A DNA stretch of 64,000 nucleotides from Microcoleus sp. bin48.metabat.b7b8b9.023 (GCF_013299185.1 NZ_JAAFKG010000004.1:180022-244021); one strand, 5' to 3'. Numbered from the stretch's first letter, positions 15,279-24,312 are shown. Made by a program: numbers and translations. Notes: generated from the letters alone by a model not told the origin.

Positions 15279-16934
15279 CTATCTCCGTCTACCTCCTCCT
15301 TGTTGCTTATATAACTCGATTACTTTTAATACCCCTTGATAATCATCTATCCTTCCCTGTTGCTGAAGTAAGTCTGCGGCTTTCTGAAGGTCTGTTATTG
15401 CACCTCGCTTGTCTCCTAATGCATAGCGACCTGCACCACGGACTATGTAAGCATCAACTTGACCAGGGTCAATTTTCAGGGCTTGGTTACAATCGGCTAT
15501 CGCACCCTGCTTGTCTCCTAATTTGAGGCGGACGCTACCCCGGCTACTGTAGGCTTCAGCTTCATTAGGGTTAATTTTCAGGGTTTGGTTGAAATCGGCT
15601 ATCGCACCCTGATTGTCTCCCAATGCTGAGCGGGCAGCACCCCGGTTGTAGTAGGCATTGGCAAGGTTAGGATCAATTCGCAAAGCTTGGTCGAAATCTG
15701 CGATCGCACCCTGTTTGTCTCCTAACTCATAGCGGGCACTTCCCCGGTTGCCGTAGGCTTCGGCAATGTTAGGATTAATTTGCAAAGCTTGGTTGAAATC
15801 TGTGATCGCACCCTGTTTGTCTCCTAATCTACGGCGGGCAGATCCTCGGTTGTAGTAGGCTGCGGCAATGTTAGGATTAATTCGTAAAACTTCGTTGAAA
15901 TCGGCTATAGCACCCTGGTTGTCTCCCAATGCTAAGCGGACAAATCCCCGGTTGTTGTAGCCTTGCGTATAGTTAGGATTAATTCGTATAAATTGGCTTA
16001 TATCTTCGATCGAACCCTGGTTGTCTCCTAATTCATAGCGAGCACCAGCTCGGTTGTAGTAAGCCTCAGCATAATTAGGATTAAGCTGAATTGCTTGACT
16101 ATAAGCGGCTACAGCACCCTGATAATCTCCTTTATTAAACTTATCCCCACCCTGAATAAAGAAATCATCAGCTTTCGGCCCAGTCGCCACAGGCGCACTC
16201 GGAACCTTTACCCCTAAATCCACTTGAGATGAAGCCAACAATCTCAAACTCGTATTAATCGGAATCCCCAGATTGAAACCAGTCTTAGCAATTTGAATAT
16301 TCTGATTAATACTGCTAGATTCCGCCGCCCTCGTATCCGCCCTCCCGTGAATTCCCACTACCTCGCCATTCTCATTCAACACCGGCCCCCCGCTCATTCC
16401 CGGCAGCGTATTGTTACTATAAACCAACGCATAACCATCTTCTAAAGGTCGAGAAGCATTAGCAGTAATCCGCCCATCGGTGAAATTGTAAATCGAAGTA
16501 TTAATCGCCGCTGAAGTCTTCGGAAAACCTGCCACATAAGCAGCTTTCCCTTCCGTCGCCAAATCCGAGTTGCCAATCTTAGCCACGCTGTAAGTTTGAC
16601 TGCTGGTAAACTCGACAACTGCTAAGTCAATATTTGGCAGTTTTTTCACACTGCTGTAATTGAGCAAATAGCGCTTGTCGTCAGGGGTGACAATCTCATA
16701 TTTAGCTTGAGCATCTTTGAAAACGTGACGGGCTGTGAGCACGGTGTAAGTGTTGCCATTCCGTTTGATGATGATTCCAGAACCAGGATTTTTACTATCA
16801 ATCAGGACTGTGATAGATTTAGCTATTTTGCCGACTTCATCAGCAGATATTGCGAAAACTGCGGTTGGTTGGGCGATGACAATAGTTGCAACTGTACCGA
16901 TTAAGGCGATGGGAATTTTGTTGGAGAAGTTCAT
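15279..16934 (-). CDS. secreted trypsin-like serine protease with TPR repeats
   Basis: A 551-residue protein with a signal peptide (A-Q-P-T-A-V-F-A). The trypsin-fold domain at about 32-235 has an intact triad: His70 in L-T-A-R-H-V, Asp103 in N-I-D-L-A-V and Ser181 in P-G-M-S-G-G-P. About eight 34-residue TPR units run from 255 to 530, with a very regular G-D-K-Q-G-A-I-A-D-F-N-Q-A-L pattern. Such proteins are common and multi-copy in filamentous cyanobacteria, often near COP23 genes as here. It ends G-G-G-R-R-R-TAG, and a PPC domain continues in the same frame after that stop. Whether the full product is longer is open. Confidence 0.92.
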   Translation of the reverse strand: MNFSNKIPIALIGTVATIVIAQPTAVFAISADEVGKIAKSITVLIDSKNPGSGIIIKRNGNTYTVLTARHVFKDAQAKYEIVTPDDKRYLLNYSSVKKLPNIDLAVVEFTSSQTYSVAKIGNSDLATEGKAAYVAGFPKTSAAINTSIYNFTDGRITANASRPLEDGYALVYSNNTLPGMSGGPVLNENGEVVGIHGRADTRAAESSSINQNIQIAKTGFNLGIPINTSLRLLASSQVDLGVKVPSAPVATGPKADDFFIQGGDKFNKGDYQGAVAAYSQAIQLNPNYAEAYYNRAGARYELGDNQGSIEDISQFIRINPNYTQGYNNRGFVRLALGDNQGAIADFNEVLRINPNIAAAYYNRGSARRRLGDKQGAITDFNQALQINPNIAEAYGNRGSARYELGDKQGAIADFDQALRIDPNLANAYYNRGAARSALGDNQGAIADFNQTLKINPNEAEAYSSRGSVRLKLGDKQGAIADCNQALKIDPGQVDAYIVRGAGRYALGDKRGAITDLQKAADLLQQQGRIDDYQGVLKVIELYKQQGGGRRR

Positions 16935-17017
16935 TGAGTTTAGGTGTTAATGGAATAGGTGAGTTGAGCTTAATTTAATTTGTACTTTCGGAAATCTCGT
17001 TGGTATCGAAGTTTCGA

Positions 17018-17040
17018 TCCCCCTAAATCCCCCTTAAGAA
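17018..17040. repeat. left half of a GATCCCCC palindrome split by MITE copy A
   Basis: GATCCCCCTAAATCCCCCTT followed by AAGAA ends where the MITE begins. The matching remainder resumes at 17220 with AAATCCCCCTTAAGAAGGGGG. A complete neighbouring copy of this palindrome follows at 17284-17365, so the 16935-17423 gap is almost entirely repeats. Confidence 0.65.
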
Positions 17041-17219
17041 GCAGGGCAGTTTTATTGTCGGAAAAAGAAATCTGAAACTATCGAAAGCATCGCTCAAAGG
17101 TCGGATAGCACTTTTGCCAAGGTACGTAGTTGCGCTTCAGCGCTCTGTCCTAATCTTAGAAAGAGCGCTGAAGCGCAACTACGTACCTAATTTATATGAC
17201 AACAATAAAACCACCCTGC
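17041..17219. mobile_element. 179-bp MITE, copy A
   Basis: The sequence is identical base for base to 18781-18959. The ends are imperfect inverted repeats: GCAGGGCAGTTTTATTGT on the left and the complement of GCAGGGTGGTTTTATTGT on the right. Inside, GGTACGTAGTTGCGCTTCAG (17120) and its complement ending near 17187 form a long perfect hairpin. It has no coding capacity and sits inside an older GATCCCCC palindrome. These are the hallmarks of a non-autonomous element moved in trans by a transposase elsewhere. Confidence 0.8.
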
Positions 17220-17283
17220 TAAATCCCCCTTAAGAAGGGGGACTTTGAGTTTTCTTGGGTTTCTCTCGTTTTTCTCGAAGGCT

Positions 17284-17365
17284 CGATCCCCCTAAATCCC
17301 CCTTAATAAGAGGGACTTTGACTGCTCTCTTGTCCCCCCCTTAAGAAGGGGGGTTAGGGGGGATC
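17284..17365. repeat. GATCCCCC...CCTTAAGAAGGGGG palindromic repeat, copy 3
   Basis: GATCCCCCTAAATCCCCCTT at 17284 is mirrored by AAGGGGGGTTAGGGGGGATC ending about 17364, the same architecture as 10664-10747. It lies just downstream of the COP23 gene's stop on the minus strand and could affect termination there. Confidence 0.75.
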
Positions 17366-17423
17366 TCCGGGTTTCAAAACACGCGCTAGGGTCGATCGAT
17401 CGCCCATAAGGAATACGAATTGA

Positions 17424-17957
17424 CTATGGAGAAATAGGAGAAACATTTTCCTCAACAGGTGTCTCTTCCAAATATCTATCCACATCAACAGAACCAGGCC
17501 CAGTTTCAGATAATATATATCCAGATGCCAACCCGCGACGATCCATCAATCTTTGCAAAGTAGCATCAGCATCACTCCCCCGCTTGAGAGTGAATAGCAA
17601 AGTCCTATTCGTACAAGCATCGTCTTTGTTAACAGCAGCACATACCACCGGTTCTCCGTTCAGAATTCCAGTGTTAATATATTTGAGAGTACCGTTGTCG
17701 TAGTTTCGCTGAAATCTTCGACCTACCTCTTGGCAGCGTTTTTGGGCAGTCCACGGCGGCGGAAAATAGTTGTTAGAAGTCCAGCGAACGAGTGGCACAT
17801 TCCCCCGTGGGGTGCGAACCAAGGTGACAGGCTGTCTGTTGAGAGTAGCGCAGAAAAAGCTATTATTTCCCGCACGGCTGGGTTGACTAAACAGCGCACT
17901 CGTGGTAGTAGAAACTACTAACCCTGTCAGGAGTCCCGTCAAGATTTTGAATTTCAT
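17424..17957 (-). CDS. COP23 (circadian oscillating polypeptide) domain protein
   Basis: A 177-residue secreted protein with a signal peptide cleaved near S-R-A-G (about residue 30). The mature part fits the COP23 family: F-F-C-A-T-L-N-R-Q-P-V-T, W-T-A-Q-K-R-C-Q-E-V-G-R-R-F, a G-x-x-N-G-E-P-V-V-C motif and a second conserved cysteine in D-A-C-T-N-R-T-L-L-F-T-L. COP23 was described as a membrane-associated circadian protein in unicellular cyanobacteria; its molecular job is unknown. It lies upstream of the trypsin/TPR gene on the same strand, a recurrent pairing, though repeats and a MITE separate them here. Confidence 0.85.
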   Translation of the reverse strand: MKFKILTGLLTGLVVSTTTSALFSQPSRAGNNSFFCATLNRQPVTLVRTPRGNVPLVRWTSNNYFPPPWTAQKRCQEVGRRFQRNYDNGTLKYINTGILNGEPVVCAAVNKDDACTNRTLLFTLKRGSDADATLQRLMDRRGLASGYILSETGPGSVDVDRYLEETPVEENVSPISP

Positions 17958-18073
17958 AAGTATAAATTTTTGATATATTATCTCATAGCTGAGCTACATT
18001 TGCAACCTGGAACTTATCCTGATGCTGAAGCCGCAAATCAGTCTGTCATAATTTATTTAAACAAAAAAATCAT

Positions 18074-18382
18074 ATGTGGGTAGAGATAACAGCACTAAAT
18101 CAGATTCCAGAACGGGATATTTTGAAGGTAAAAGTTGAAGGAATTTCACTTATTTTGAATCGCCAAGGTGCGAATGTCACTTGTTACCGCAATGCTTGCA
18201 CTCATTTAGAATATCCGATCGACATGGGTAAGGTTGATAACGGCATCATTACTTGTCCGTTTCACAAATATCGGTTCGAGTTAGATACTGGTAAATGTTT
18301 GAATGCACCGAGTGATTCCCTAGAGTCTTATCCCGTAAAGATTGAGGGCGAAATCGTTTTTGTTGACATCGATGAATCATGA
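18074..18382 (+). CDS. Rieske [2Fe-2S] ferredoxin-like protein
   Basis: A 102-residue soluble protein with both Rieske cluster motifs: C-T-H-L (Cys-x-His, near residue 42) and C-P-F-H-K-Y-R-F (Cys-x-x-His, near residue 61), followed by a conserved F-E-L-D-T-G-K-C strand. The size matches stand-alone Rieske ferredoxins or NirD-like proteins, which carry electrons for oxygenases or reductases. No oxygenase gene is adjacent. It is divergent from COP23. Confidence 0.92.
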   Translation: MWVEITALNQIPERDILKVKVEGISLILNRQGANVTCYRNACTHLEYPIDMGKVDNGIITCPFHKYRFELDTGKCLNAPSDSLESYPVKIEGEIVFVDIDES

Positions 18383-18780
18383 TTCATCAGTCATTTATTC
18401 ATACCAATTTGAAACAAAATCTCATAATAATAAAAAATGAGAACAAGAAATTAGAGGTTTTTACCTGTAGGGAAACCGCACGGCACCGTGTCTGACAATC
18501 TATGCCTTAAGACAGATATTTTTTATACAGTTAATAACCTTTAATAACCGTAACAACAATTTGTCAAAATCTTATTATGTGCTGTTTCCAACACAAACCT
18601 GCTAGCCCCGGGAGGCTTTGCCGACATGGGAGTCAAACAAGGCAGAGCATAAGAATCTGAGTTTCCTGGTAAAGTACAAAGTCCCACGCATTTAATAGAA
18701 GGGCTCCGAGCATGATACCAGCAATTTTATAACCCAACACGGTTCACTTAAGACAGATCCCCCCTAACCCCCTGAACCAA
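18383..18780. other. non-coding region with fragments of repeats
   Basis: About 400 bp without a credible gene. A small stem-loop can be drawn from GCTTTGCC (near 18613) to GGCAGAGC (near 18641), and CACGGCACCGTG lies near 18480. At 18756 the GATCCCCCC palindrome begins and is interrupted by MITE copy B at 18781. No known RNA was recognised. Confidence 0.4.
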
Positions 18781-18959
18781 GCAGGGCAGTTTTATTGTCG
18801 GAAAAAGAAATCTGAAACTATCGAAAGCATCGCTCAAAGGTCGGATAGCACTTTTGCCAAGGTACGTAGTTGCGCTTCAGCGCTCTGTCCTAATCTTAGA
18901 AAGAGCGCTGAAGCGCAACTACGTACCTAATTTATATGACAACAATAAAACCACCCTGC
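18781..18959. mobile_element. 179-bp MITE, copy B
   Basis: Identical over its full length to 17041-17219, with the same imperfect terminal inverted repeats and internal hairpin. It too interrupts a GATCCCCC palindrome: ...CCCCTGAACCAA on the left and CTAACCCCCCGAACC on the right. Two perfect copies 1,740 bp apart imply recent movement or gene conversion. Confidence 0.8.
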
Positions 18960-19200
18960 CTAACCCCCCGAACCAAGGGGGGGACAAGAAGCTCTTAAAG
19001 TCCCCCTTCGATGCGGGGGATGCGAGGGGGATCTCCGGGCATAAATAGTGTTAAGTAAACCGTATTGTTTTATAACCCAACAAACATTCTCAATAGTGTT
19101 CATACTCCTCGTACCTTCACGCGGCAAGGATCGTCAAAGATAAAATCTCAACTAGGGACGGAAAACCAGATATTCCAATAAATAAAATTATGAAAAAACT

Positions 19201-19671
19201 ATGCCTGTTTTTTTTTTGATGGTGATGATTAGCTTGGGAACAGTTGCAATTGTCAGAAGTCAGCAAACAACACCACCTATCAATACCTATAGTCAAACCG
19301 TGAAACGGGAAGTCTTCGCGAGTGGTTATCCTAGTGAGGCAGAAGGTAGAATTTTAGAATTAGTACGTTATACCATTCCTGGTATGGCAAAAATGCTGCC
19401 TCACCTTCATCCAGGGATGCAAATTTTCAAAGTTGAATTGGGGACACTCACCTATACTGTTGTCCAGGGAATCGCGAAAATTAAACGCGCCAATGGTAAA
19501 GAAGAAACCCTAGACGCGGGCAAAACTACTCGTCTGACGGTGGGAGATTCTTTAGTTGAGGCAGGGGGTATGGTGCATTACGGTCAAAATGAAACAGGAG
19601 ATCTGGTAATTCTGCTTTCCACTTCTCTCCTGGATTCTCAGAAACCGAAAGCAATTTTGATCGAGCGTTAA
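19201..19671 (+). CDS. exported cupin-domain protein (5' end disturbed by T10 tract)
   Basis: A 156-residue frame with an N-terminal hydrophobic stretch, then a single cupin: H-L-H-P-G-M-Q-I-F-K-V-E-L-G, a G-K-E-E-T-L-D-A-G turn and a late G-G-M-V-H-Y-G-Q metal-type His. The ATG at 19201 lacks basic residues before the hydrophobic core. A second ATG at 19190 reads M-K-K-L-C-L-F-F-F, a proper signal-peptide start, but falls out of frame at a run of ten T (19208-19217) and stops. One extra T, or two fewer, would join the two. Either transcript slippage or a recent frameshift is likely. Confidence 0.75.
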   Translation: MPVFFLMVMISLGTVAIVRSQQTTPPINTYSQTVKREVFASGYPSEAEGRILELVRYTIPGMAKMLPHLHPGMQIFKVELGTLTYTVVQGIAKIKRANGKEETLDAGKTTRLTVGDSLVEAGGMVHYGQNETGDLVILLSTSLLDSQKPKAILIER

Positions 19672-19919
19672 TCGACTTTACTGGTGCTTGGTGGTGGCGG
19701 ATTAAAGTTTTGAACCGGCATCTGGGGTTCATATGGTGTCCGAGTAATTAAGCACAATCAGATTGGTTCGTAGTGCGGACTTCAGTCAGCTTTCATGCGG
19801 AGGACACTCCCGACGCACTACAAACTGTTTTTGTTATGGTAATAGAGCGGACATGATATGACTCTTTCCCAAGCACATCGCTTGGGAAGGAGTTAATTAA
19901 CTTTAAACCACCGCACTTT
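19672..19919. other. intergenic region with degraded GGTTCGTAGTG repeat
   Basis: Between the cupin and the convergent membrane-protein gene lies a decayed copy of the GGTTCGTAGTGCGGAC palindrome (19764-19827), in which the left arm is intact but the right arm has diverged. A short stem-loop (CCCAAGCACATCGCTTGGG, about 19868-19886) may be a terminator for one of the two genes. Confidence 0.4.
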
Positions 19920-22784
19920 TCAACCTATCACTTTGGCGCGCCGCTGGCGGAGGAAAATTGTCAAAAGCCCGATCGCCCCAACGATCAAAAGCAGCCATTC
20001 TTCCGGTTCCGGAACCCCAGAAACATTCAAAGGATTGTTCGGTTTCGTCAACTCCTCCTTACCCGATTCTATCTTTCTTTCAAATCGATCGCTCTTAGCT
20101 TCCGCCGCCTTTAGCTGCGCCCTTTGCGCGTCATTAACTAGCACAATCATCGAAGAATAAGGCGTGACGACTTTAAAGTTTTTAGCCAGCGAGTGCATTG
20201 CATCCAACTGAGTCAACTGATTGGAAGTTTTCTCTTTGCTAAGTGCAGCGATCAACTGTCGCGCAGCTATCGGTTTAAAACCTTCATTTTCATCATCAGT
20301 TATTTTCGCAACCGCCGCCGACTTGGGAGTTTTGGCATAACTCCAAACGTAGCCATCAACAACAGTAATTGCAGATTTCCCTGATGCTGCTGTCGTCGCC
20401 ACTCGCTGCATCGCCTCTTTGATATCGGTAGAAACTCCGCCGCCGCTATCTTGAATCAGCTTTAAAGTTCCATCATCGTAAGCCGGTGGTAAGCCTCCCA
20501 AATGCACAGTCCATAGGGGTGAGGGCATGGAAACGCTGGTTTTGCGATCGTCGGATAACTCGTAACTGTGGCGATCGCTCACCAAGAATACAGTATCGTA
20601 AGTGCGATCGGCGCGCAACTGTGCAAACTGTTGCAGAATATCCTTAAGTTGGAGCGTACCATAAAACGTCAACTTTCCAACATCAAAACTCCCCAAATCT
20701 TCGACCAACTTCGGCGGCATCCCCGCAGCACTCGCCACATACAAATCAACCGTATTTGCTTTTAAACTATTCGCTTTCAACCATTCAAAAGTCTCCTTAA
20801 CATCCTTTGTTTCCCCCGTCATACTGCGGGAAGTATCCAGAATCACTGCAAACTTTTTGCCCTGCGGCAGCGAATAATTTGCATCAACCAGCGGCTTAGC
20901 AGAAATCGTATTTTCTCCCGGCAAATTCGCCAGACGCGGTATTGGTTGCTGCTGCGAAACTGCTGGCACGAATCCCGGCAGCCAAGTTTCTCTTGCCTCT
21001 TTCCCCCTGTAATTTACCTGTTTTCCAGCAATTGTGCGGCGAGTATTTCCATCCCAATAAATGTTACGTTTTTCTGCTAAAACAGGCATCGCCCAACCCT
21101 GTGGTTGTCGCATCACTTTGTAAGTCAGCCACAAGTGCATTTCCGTTGGCCCATTAGTTGGCGCGGGCGAAAACTCTCGTTTAGCCGGAATTGGAAAAGC
21201 TCGCAAGCGGTATTGTTTCGGGCCAACTTGTTCGAGCAAAGCTGGATCTACGCTTTCTCTCACCTGCTGGTTGTAAACTTGCTGGGCGGCACCTCTGGGC
21301 GAGACAGTAAATACAAAACGCTTGTTCAAATCGCCAGTATCGCCCAGCCAAACTCCTGTAACTGCGGCGCTTTCCGGCAGTGAAAAGTAATAGAATACTT
21401 CTTGCAAGTTCGGCGTTTGATTTTTGTAAACTTCGTAGAGTTGAACGTCAGCCCAGTCGCCCTTTTCTGTGACTTTAACTTCTTGCGACTGCAACCATAC
21501 TTTTTCCTCATTCACATTCAGCAAACCTGCTTTAGCTTCTTGGCGGTTAGATGTTGACTGCACCGCGTGTTTTACTGCTTCCGTGTCACCTTTTTGAATT
21601 TCGGTATCGAAGAATTCAGCGTAGAGTTTTTCGGCTTTTTTAACATCGGAATTAGAGCCTTGATACAAAAACGGCGACATGATAAAATTGTAGCTGTTCT
21701 GCACGTTGCGAGCCGCTGTGTTAGGCAAACTGAACGTATTTTTGTACATCTCATAAATGTGGTTGTTTTCTCCCACAGTGCTGAGATAGCGGTACGGAGA
21801 TAAATAAGCATTAACTAAGCCCGATCGAATCATATCAGACTTGGCTAATAAAGTTTGACGTGCAGTGTCATTTGCTGCGGGAGTTGCCAGCATTTTCATT
21901 GCTTGAATTTGCGGTTGCTGTAGCAAAGCTGCGAAAATCGCCAGCCAAGCGGCCATAACTCCCAAGCTACCCATGATTGCTTGATTCTTTCCGTATTGGG
22001 AAGCAAAACTGCGAAATACTTTGCGTCCAGATTGGATGTAGAGAAAGCCGAAAAGCGAAGGCATTACTACGAATAAGCTGGAGGTAAGACCAAACAAAAT
22101 CAAGGATAATGGTAGCCACCAAATTATCGATAATGAAGTGTATTTTAGAGAATCTATCAGTGGTGCTACCCAGACAAAACTGAAAAATCCAACTGTGATG
22201 GTAAATGCTACAGGTAGAGCGTAAAACATCAGCAAGGTTGCCGCCCAAGTTCCAACTAGCAGCATTAAGCTGTGAAATCCTAACTGTATCCATGCACTTC
22301 GCTGGTTTCCCCTGAATCCAATCAAACTGGAATTTCGGTTGCGAGCATCTTGAGATATTGAAATATCTTGAATATTTTCTTGTTTCCCAAAATATCCGTA
22401 CAGCATTTCTACTAAAAATGCTGCAATGCACAAAACGATTGTAGCGATAATTAGCGAGCTGGCTGGATTCAGTTCTCGCAGCATAAACAGCCTGATTAAG
22501 CAGAGCAAAAACAACGGCGCTTCTACTCCATAAAACAAGCGCATTAGCTGCAATGGTTGCTTGTGAAAACGCCTTGCTCCTAGTATGGTAAACACTGTCG
22601 GTACTGCAATCAGTGCTGTTAGGGTCAAGGAAAATTCCAGGGGAATAATTCCGTCTATTGTGGCTTGGATTAACGGAATTGCTAGGTATGGCAAAATTCC
22701 TAGATAAACAGTTGACAAAAATGTCAAGTTCCACACCCAGAAAATTATTTTGAAAATTGCATCAAATACCTGCTTTGCTTTCAT
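19920..22784 (-). CDS. TIGR02921-type integral membrane protein with VIT/VWA-like region and PEP-CTERM tail
   Basis: A 954-residue protein. The N-terminal ~300 residues hold about eight membrane spans. A large soluble region follows with a Vault/inter-alpha-trypsin-like part (V-K-V-T-E-K-G-D-W-A-D-V-Q-L-Y-E-V-Y) and a VWA-like D-T-S-R-S-M-T-G metal site near residue 660. The C-terminus is a textbook PEP-CTERM signal: V-P-E-P-E-E-W, a hydrophobic span and R-Q-R-R. This matches the cyanobacterial family that accompanies exosortase O. The exosortase gene is directly upstream with a 23-bp overlap, so this is probably its dedicated substrate, sorted to the outer surface. Molecular function is unknown. 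Confidence 0.88.
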   Translation of the reverse strand: MKAKQVFDAIFKIIFWVWNLTFLSTVYLGILPYLAIPLIQATIDGIIPLEFSLTLTALIAVPTVFTILGARRFHKQPLQLMRLFYGVEAPLFLLCLIRLFMLRELNPASSLIIATIVLCIAAFLVEMLYGYFGKQENIQDISISQDARNRNSSLIGFRGNQRSAWIQLGFHSLMLLVGTWAATLLMFYALPVAFTITVGFFSFVWVAPLIDSLKYTSLSIIWWLPLSLILFGLTSSLFVVMPSLFGFLYIQSGRKVFRSFASQYGKNQAIMGSLGVMAAWLAIFAALLQQPQIQAMKMLATPAANDTARQTLLAKSDMIRSGLVNAYLSPYRYLSTVGENNHIYEMYKNTFSLPNTAARNVQNSYNFIMSPFLYQGSNSDVKKAEKLYAEFFDTEIQKGDTEAVKHAVQSTSNRQEAKAGLLNVNEEKVWLQSQEVKVTEKGDWADVQLYEVYKNQTPNLQEVFYYFSLPESAAVTGVWLGDTGDLNKRFVFTVSPRGAAQQVYNQQVRESVDPALLEQVGPKQYRLRAFPIPAKREFSPAPTNGPTEMHLWLTYKVMRQPQGWAMPVLAEKRNIYWDGNTRRTIAGKQVNYRGKEARETWLPGFVPAVSQQQPIPRLANLPGENTISAKPLVDANYSLPQGKKFAVILDTSRSMTGETKDVKETFEWLKANSLKANTVDLYVASAAGMPPKLVEDLGSFDVGKLTFYGTLQLKDILQQFAQLRADRTYDTVFLVSDRHSYELSDDRKTSVSMPSPLWTVHLGGLPPAYDDGTLKLIQDSGGGVSTDIKEAMQRVATTAASGKSAITVVDGYVWSYAKTPKSAAVAKITDDENEGFKPIAARQLIAALSKEKTSNQLTQLDAMHSLAKNFKVVTPYSSMIVLVNDAQRAQLKAAEAKSDRFERKIESGKEELTKPNNPLNVSGVPEPEEWLLLIVGAIGLLTIFLRQRRAKVIG

Positions 22785-24312
22785 TTTTTGCTCCTGTTAA
22801 GCTTTGTTTGACGGCATTGTGTACGTTAGCAGTAAACTCTTCTACCTCAGGACTATCGGGATTTACGGAACTGTCAAAAAGAATAGAAACTAGCACCCAA
22901 GTCTGATTGCGATGGGTGATATCGCTGGCGATGCGCGATAAGAAGTTATCTGTGGTTTGGGCTTGAGATTGCAACCAGTATGCAGCGGATAGTTTGTTGT
23001 CTTTGAGATACAGCCAGCGAGCAGTTACGGTAGGAGTTAGCTGTTTTTGTTCTATGCGATTGACGGAGATGCCACTGGTGACAAAGCACAACTCTGGTGC
23101 GTGATATGTCTGCCAAGATGTGCTGGCTACTGCGAGCATGGAACCGTGCAAGTTACCTGATGCAAATCTCTTTTTTTCTGCTTTTGTCTCTGGGTAATTG
23201 CCGAAGAATCTTTGTTCGCTGGGATTTAGCGGGATTGCTTCGGATATAATTTGTTGGGGTAGTTGTAAAGGGGCGATCGCTACTTTGGTACTTTCGACAT
23301 GATAGAATTGAGAAATTCCTGCTAAAACAGCCACCGTCGCAATTAGTCCGGCTTTTGCCAGAGGCTGATTTTTGAGTATTTCCGAATCTCGTTGCGAGGG
23401 GAAATCAATTTGTGTTGTTGCCTGAAATTTGGGAACTTGTTGCAGCATCAGCCAACTTACAAAACAACCGCAGACTAAACCTACAATTCCCAGCGGTACG
23501 TGGAGGATTTCTGCATAGGTTGGCTGTTGCCAAACTTGGGCAACCAGCACTAGCGCGACAACCCGCAAAGCGTTAGCAGACAGCAACATTAACAAGTTGG
23601 CAGCGCATACTGCCAGCCATTGAAAACTTAATTTTCGGCTTTCTAACCAGGTAGCCACTAGCAAAAATAGCGTCCCGACTAATAGGGTTTTAATGCCGCT
23701 GCAAGGTATATCAACGTGAGCGATGCCGTTTTCCAAAATCAGGATATCGTAGGAAGAAATAGCTCCCACGTGCAGGATTGAGAGCAACTGTTCTACTACG
23801 TGAGCAGTCATCACTCGCGCTGGCAAGCCGAGGCCGCTATTAAACTGATTGCTGAAGGGTAAAATACAAGCCAGCAAGCCGGCAATTGGCAAGTTTTTTT
23901 GCCAAAAATTCGGTTCTGCAAAGAAGCCCGACAGCCCGTAAGTTCCTAGGATAAATAGCAGTACGCTAACTTGTGGGATATTAATTATGCACCCAAGGGC
24001 GATCGCCAAAACACCTGCACCCAAAATCAACAGCAGCGGATTGCGCCTCAAAACGAAGTTTGGGGAAAATGCCCGCGGGCGATCGCCCCAACCGAGCGAT
24101 CGCACTACTAATGCTACAATCAGAAAACCAATTGCTATCTTGTACAGTGCCGGTATCTCAACAAACGACGATAACAGCCACTTAACAGCAGAGATATTGG
24201 CCCAAAACCAAGCAAGCGCCAGCAAAAAAGGAGCCAGCCAAACCAAATTAACCGCCTGAGGGGGACTAACAGAATCTGAAATTCCCGAATCTGGAATATT
24301 GGTGCGCTGCAT
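22762..24312 (-). CDS. xrtO: exosortase, XrtO-like, with EpsI-type C-terminal domain
   Basis: A 516-residue membrane protein. The N-terminal ~310 residues hold eight or more spans and the exosortase triad: Cys204 in D-I-P-C-S-G-I-K, Arg250 in N-A-L-R-V and His271 in L-H-V-P-L-G. After a further span, the C-terminal ~170 residues resemble the EpsI/methanolan domain often fused to exosortases (Y-H-A-P-E-L-C-F...G). Exosortases cleave PEP-CTERM proteins and probably join them to surface glycans. Its 3' end overlaps the start of the PEP-CTERM protein gene by 23 bp. The XrtO label rests on this pairing and is less sure than the exosortase call. Confidence 0.88.
   Translation of the reverse strand: MQRTNIPDSGISDSVSPPQAVNLVWLAPFLLALAWFWANISAVKWLLSSFVEIPALYKIAIGFLIVALVVRSLGWGDRPRAFSPNFVLRRNPLLLILGAGVLAIALGCIINIPQVSVLLFILGTYGLSGFFAEPNFWQKNLPIAGLLACILPFSNQFNSGLGLPARVMTAHVVEQLLSILHVGAISSYDILILENGIAHVDIPCSGIKTLLVGTLFLLVATWLESRKLSFQWLAVCAANLLMLLSANALRVVALVLVAQVWQQPTYAEILHVPLGIVGLVCGCFVSWLMLQQVPKFQATTQIDFPSQRDSEILKNQPLAKAGLIATVAVLAGISQFYHVESTKVAIAPLQLPQQIISEAIPLNPSEQRFFGNYPETKAEKKRFASGNLHGSMLAVASTSWQTYHAPELCFVTSGISVNRIEQKQLTPTVTARWLYLKDNKLSAAYWLQSQAQTTDNFLSRIASDITHRNQTWVLVSILFDSSVNPDSPEVEEFTANVHNAVKQSLTGAKNESKAGI

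Noticed and set aside
18590..18720. possible small structured RNA (6S-like) before MITE copy B
   Set aside because: Only one short imperfect stem could be drawn and no known consensus was recognised; it would need a covariance-model search.
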